Of a DNA stretch of 7,759 bases, positions 5,620-7,759 are shown in pieces. This stretch comes from Rhizobiaceae bacterium (GTDB taxonomy: Bacteria > Pseudomonadota > Alphaproteobacteria > Rhizobiales > Rhizobiaceae), in the NCBI GenBank assembly GCA_014380965.1, contig JACMIV010000188.1, positions 1-7,759 on the forward strand, in the 5' to 3' direction. The notes beneath the pieces were generated by a model. The model ran no database searches. It saw only the letters and a program-made list of their open reading frames with translations, and was not told the DNA's origin. The position numbers and the translations under genes are program-made. Position 1 is the first letter of the stretch. The number at the start of each line of letters is the position of its first letter.

Positions 5620-7047
5620 ATGACCGACCGGATTCTATCCCCGAGCGATGCGACGCTGTCGCGTCTTGCCGCCGTCGTCGGCGAGGCCAACGCGCTGCGC
5701 TCCCCCGATCTCATCGCGCCGTTCCTCGTCGAGCCCCGCGATCTCTTTGACGGGCGGACCCAGCTCGTCCTCAGGCCCCGGTCGACGGACGAGGTCGCGG
5801 CGATCATGCGGATCGCGACCGAAACCCGTACCGCGATCGTGCCCCAAGGCGGCAACACCGGCCTCGTCGGCGGTCAGTCGCCGCGTTCGGAGGCCGAGGT
5901 CGTCGTCGCGCTCTCCCGGCTCGACCGCATCCGCGACGTCGATCCCGTCGGGCGCACCCTCGTCGCCGAGGCCGGCGTCGTCTTGAAACGGGCGCAGGAG
6001 GCGGCCGACGCGGCGGGCCTTCTTTTTCCTCTGTCTCTCGGCTCGGAAGGCTCCTGCCAGATCGGCGGCAATCTTTCCTCGAATGCCGGCGGCACGGCGG
6101 TCCTTGCCTATGGCAACGCCCGCGAGCTCTGCCTCGGGCTTGAGGCGGTCCTTCCCTCGGGCGAGATCGTCCATGGCCTGCGGCGGCTGCGCAAGGACAA
6201 TCGGGGTTATGACTGGAAGGACCTTCTGATCGGCTCGGAAGGAACGCTCGGGATCATCACGGCTGCCGTCCTCAAGCTGTTCCCCAAGCCCGCGGGTCGC
6301 GAGGTCGCCTTCGTCGGACTTTCCTCACCCGAGGACGCTCTCGCTCTCTTGACGCTCGCGCAGACCAAGGCGGGTCTTCAACTGACGGCATTCGAGCTCA
6401 TGGCCGAGATAGCCATGGTCTTCACCCTCCGTCACACGCGCGGCGCCCGCGATCCGCTGGGCGGACGGCATCCCTGGTACGTCCTCGTCGAGATTTCTTC
6501 CCAGCGCTCGGCCGAGGATGCGCGCATGACGATGGAGGACATCCTCGAGACCGCGCTCGAGAACGGCCTCATCGCGGATGCCGCCATCGCGCAGTCGCTG
6601 GCCGATGCGGCCTCGTTCTGGGCGATGCGCGAGGAGATGAGCTGGGCGCAGAAACCGGAAGGCGGCTCGATCAAGCACGACATCGCGGTCCCCGTCGCCC
6701 GCGTGCCGGAGTTCCTCCATGCGGCCGGGCGCGCGGTCCTTGCCGCCGTGCCGGGCGCGCGGCTCGTCGCCTTCGGCCATCTCGGCGACGGCAACATCCA
6801 CTACAACGTCTCCCAGCCCGAAGGCGTCGACAAGGCCGCCTTTCTGGCGCGCTGGTCGGAGGTGAGCGCCATCGTTCACGGCATTGTCGCAGAGTTGGAC
6901 GGCACCTTCTCGGCCGAGCACGGCATCGGCCAGTTGAAGCGCGACGAACTCGCGCTGGCAAAGTCCGGCCCCGAGATGGACCTCATGCGCGCCTTGAAAC
7001 AAGCCTTCGATCCTTACCATCTCCTGAATCCCGGAAAAGTCGTTTAA
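5620..7047 (+). CDS. FAD-binding oxidoreductase, D-2-hydroxyglutarate/D-lactate dehydrogenase-like
   Basis: Flavin-dependent oxidase of the GlcD/D2HGDH family, which oxidises D-2-hydroxyacids to 2-oxoacids. With the start at 5620 (475 residues), the FAD-binding PCMH domain includes VPQGGNTGLVGGQ (74-86), then GSEGSCQIGGNLSSNAGG and DLLIGSEGTLGIITAAVLKLFPKP-type family signatures (split here by function, not by gap). The C-terminal substrate domain has GHLGDGNIHYN (His387, His394) and AEHGIG (Glu433), corresponding to the metal ligands known in D2HGDH, and ends DPYHLLNPGKVV. Translation could start at the in-frame ATG at 5575, 21 bases after tsaC, adding 15 residues; neither start has a clear Shine-Dalgarno site. 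I prefer 5620 because family members usually begin a few residues before the LSP motif. The small gap and the absence of a terminator suggest co-transcription with tsaC. The exact substrate cannot be read from sequence; D-2-hydroxyglutarate is the best guess. Confidence 0.9.
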   Translation: MTDRILSPSDATLSRLAAVVGEANALRSPDLIAPFLVEPRDLFDGRTQLVLRPRSTDEVAAIMRIATETRTAIVPQGGNTGLVGGQSPRSEAEVVVALSRLDRIRDVDPVGRTLVAEAGVVLKRAQEAADAAGLLFPLSLGSEGSCQIGGNLSSNAGGTAVLAYGNARELCLGLEAVLPSGEIVHGLRRLRKDNRGYDWKDLLIGSEGTLGIITAAVLKLFPKPAGREVAFVGLSSPEDALALLTLAQTKAGLQLTAFELMAEIAMVFTLRHTRGARDPLGGRHPWYVLVEISSQRSAEDARMTMEDILETALENGLIADAAIAQSLADAASFWAMREEMSWAQKPEGGSIKHDIAVPVARVPEFLHAAGRAVLAAVPGARLVAFGHLGDGNIHYNVSQPEGVDKAAFLARWSEVSAIVHGIVAELDGTFSAEHGIGQLKRDELALAKSGPEMDLMRALKQAFDPYHLLNPGKVV

Positions 7048-7055
7048 AGATCTGT

Positions 7056-7071
7056 TCAAATTTCAATTTGA
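7056..7071. repeat. AT-rich inverted repeat after the flavoprotein gene
   Basis: TCAAATT (7056-7062) and AATTTGA (7065-7071) are perfect 7-base arms around TC, nine bases after the stop codon. It lacks the GC-rich stem and T-tail of an intrinsic terminator. Its symmetry and AT content would suit an operator in the promoter region of the next gene, but no regulator can be assigned. Confidence 0.35.
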
Positions 7072-7164
7072 GTAACCTCATCGCGATGACGAAGACTTAA
7101 CCGCCTTTCTTAGCCCGACTGCAAGATGACCGGGGTAGTTTCATCTCATTCAAGGCCGGGAGAC

Positions 7165-7191
7165 ATCGGCCGGACCGGGAGACCGACCGAT
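7165..7191 (+). repeat. Hairpin in the DUF6101-like gene leader
   Basis: ATCGG-C-CGG (7165-7173) can pair with CCG-A-CCGAT (7183-7191) around the loop ACCGGGAGA, with one C·A mismatch. The loop overlaps the second copy of a 9-base direct repeat CCGGGAGAC (7156-7164 and 7175-7183). It lies about 20 bases before the ribosome-binding site. GC-rich leaders often fold like this by chance, so its role is uncertain. Confidence 0.3.
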
Positions 7192-7223
7192 CGGCTCTCA
7201 GGAGATGTACAGGGGCACAGACC

Positions 7224-7759
7224 ATGACGATGGCTTCCAAGACCGTTTCAGTGAAACCCGACTGGGCGCACGCGCCGATCCGCCTCGATCCGGCGGCGGC
7301 CGACCGCAAGCAGAGTTTCGAGCGCCTCGACGGGACCGAGCACGTCAGCTACCGCGTTGACCGCCGCGGCGCGGTGATCAGCCGTGTTCTCGAGAAATCC
7401 GGCGTGCCCATGTCGATCGCGCTGCCGGCGCGGGCCTTCAAGGGTGTCGCCGCCCGTGCGATGGAGGACGATGCCGGCGAGGTGACGGTGACGCTCGAAC
7501 TCTTCCACGAGGATCCCAAGCTCTGCGTGCCGCTTCTGGTCGCGACCGATCTCTTCGACGTCGCCGCCGACTGGCGCGGCTGGGCCGATCTCTTCGGCCT
7601 GCCGATGTTGATGGTCGAATCTGACGGGCGGGTCGCGCCGCTGGAGGAGACGCTCGGCGCCATCCGCGCGTCCTGCACCACGCCCCGCCGCCGTTCGGCG
7701 GGCGCTCACCGAACCCGCCGTCCCCGCTTCCTCGCCCGCCGCAAGCCAGGCGGCCTCGG
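7224..7759 (+). CDS. DUF6101-like protein (3'-truncated by window edge)
   Basis: An ATG at 7224 opens a frame that runs without a stop to the window end (178 codons plus two bases). AGGGG at 7211-7215, eight bases upstream, is a good ribosome-binding site; the ATG at 7230 is a less well placed alternative. The product begins MTMASKTVSVKPDW and includes RLDGTEHVSYRVDRRG, followed by a region rich in charged and aliphatic residues (about 45-145). After about residue 150 it becomes strongly basic, with RRPRFLARRKPGG near the window edge. I recognise this overall pattern as the uncharacterised DUF6101 family of Hyphomicrobiales; function is unknown. There is no signal peptide or membrane segment in the visible part, so it is probably cytoplasmic. 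The basic tail could bind nucleic acid, which is speculation. The 176-base gap upstream suggests its own promoter. It is a gene with high confidence; the family name is less sure. Confidence 0.8.
   Translation, partial: MTMASKTVSVKPDWAHAPIRLDPAAADRKQSFERLDGTEHVSYRVDRRGAVISRVLEKSGVPMSIALPARAFKGVAARAMEDDAGEVTVTLELFHEDPKLCVPLLVATDLFDVAADWRGWADLFGLPMLMVESDGRVAPLEETLGAIRASCTTPRRRSAGAHRTRRPRFLARRKPGGL

Noticed and set aside
7097..7115. CtrA-type binding site (TTAACC … TTAGCC)
   Set aside because: The consensus is TTAA-N7-TTAA; here nine bases separate TTAA and TTAG, and the second half is imperfect.
7205..7259. ATG at 7205 directly after AGGAG as the start of a gene
   Set aside because: It is out of frame with the DUF6101-like gene, the spacing to AGGAG is zero, and a stop codon follows after about 15 codons.

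Overview
This is a high-GC stretch (roughly 65-70% G+C in the coding parts) from what looks like an alphaproteobacterium of the order Hyphomicrobiales (Rhizobiales). I infer this from the GlyS sequence, the two-domain threonylcarbamoyl-AMP synthase followed by a D-2-hydroxyacid dehydrogenase-type flavoprotein, and a terminal gene that resembles the rhizobial DUF6101 family. The genus cannot be fixed by eye. All five recognisable genes lie on the + strand, and the first and last are cut by the window edges.

Layout. Positions 1-2406 hold glyS, the glycyl-tRNA synthetase beta subunit, lacking only about a dozen N-terminal residues. Positions 2407-2742 are a non-coding gap with a small inverted repeat. 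Positions 2743-4251 encode an exported GH25 muramidase with a long alanine-rich tail. Positions 4252-4587 are a second non-coding gap, with a plausible sigma-70-like promoter, two strong hairpins and a textbook intrinsic terminator, consistent with a small RNA or a leader. Positions 4588-5553 encode the Sua5-type TsaC. Positions 5620-7047 encode an FAD-linked D-2-hydroxyacid dehydrogenase-like protein, probably co-transcribed with it. After a 176-base gap, 7224-7759 carries the start of a DUF6101-like protein that runs off the window.

How the genes relate. glyS and tsaC both serve translation: one charges tRNA-Gly, the other makes the precursor for the t6A37 modification of ANN-decoding tRNAs. 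The flavoprotein is probably a housekeeping metabolic enzyme in the same transcription unit as tsaC. The muramidase acts outside the cytoplasm on peptidoglycan and has no obvious functional link to its neighbours. There are no transposases, CRISPR arrays, phage genes, tRNAs or rRNAs.

Most noteworthy. (1) glyS contains an in-frame segment of about 335 bases at about 37% G+C with foreign-looking codon use, between the conserved HD-like region and the anticodon-binding region. (2) The 4296-4554 interval looks like an unannotated structured RNA: three successive hairpins, each with a C-rich apical loop, ending in a terminator 33 bases before the tsaC start. The rest is ordinary chromosomal housekeeping sequence; I found no evidence of a new multi-gene system.
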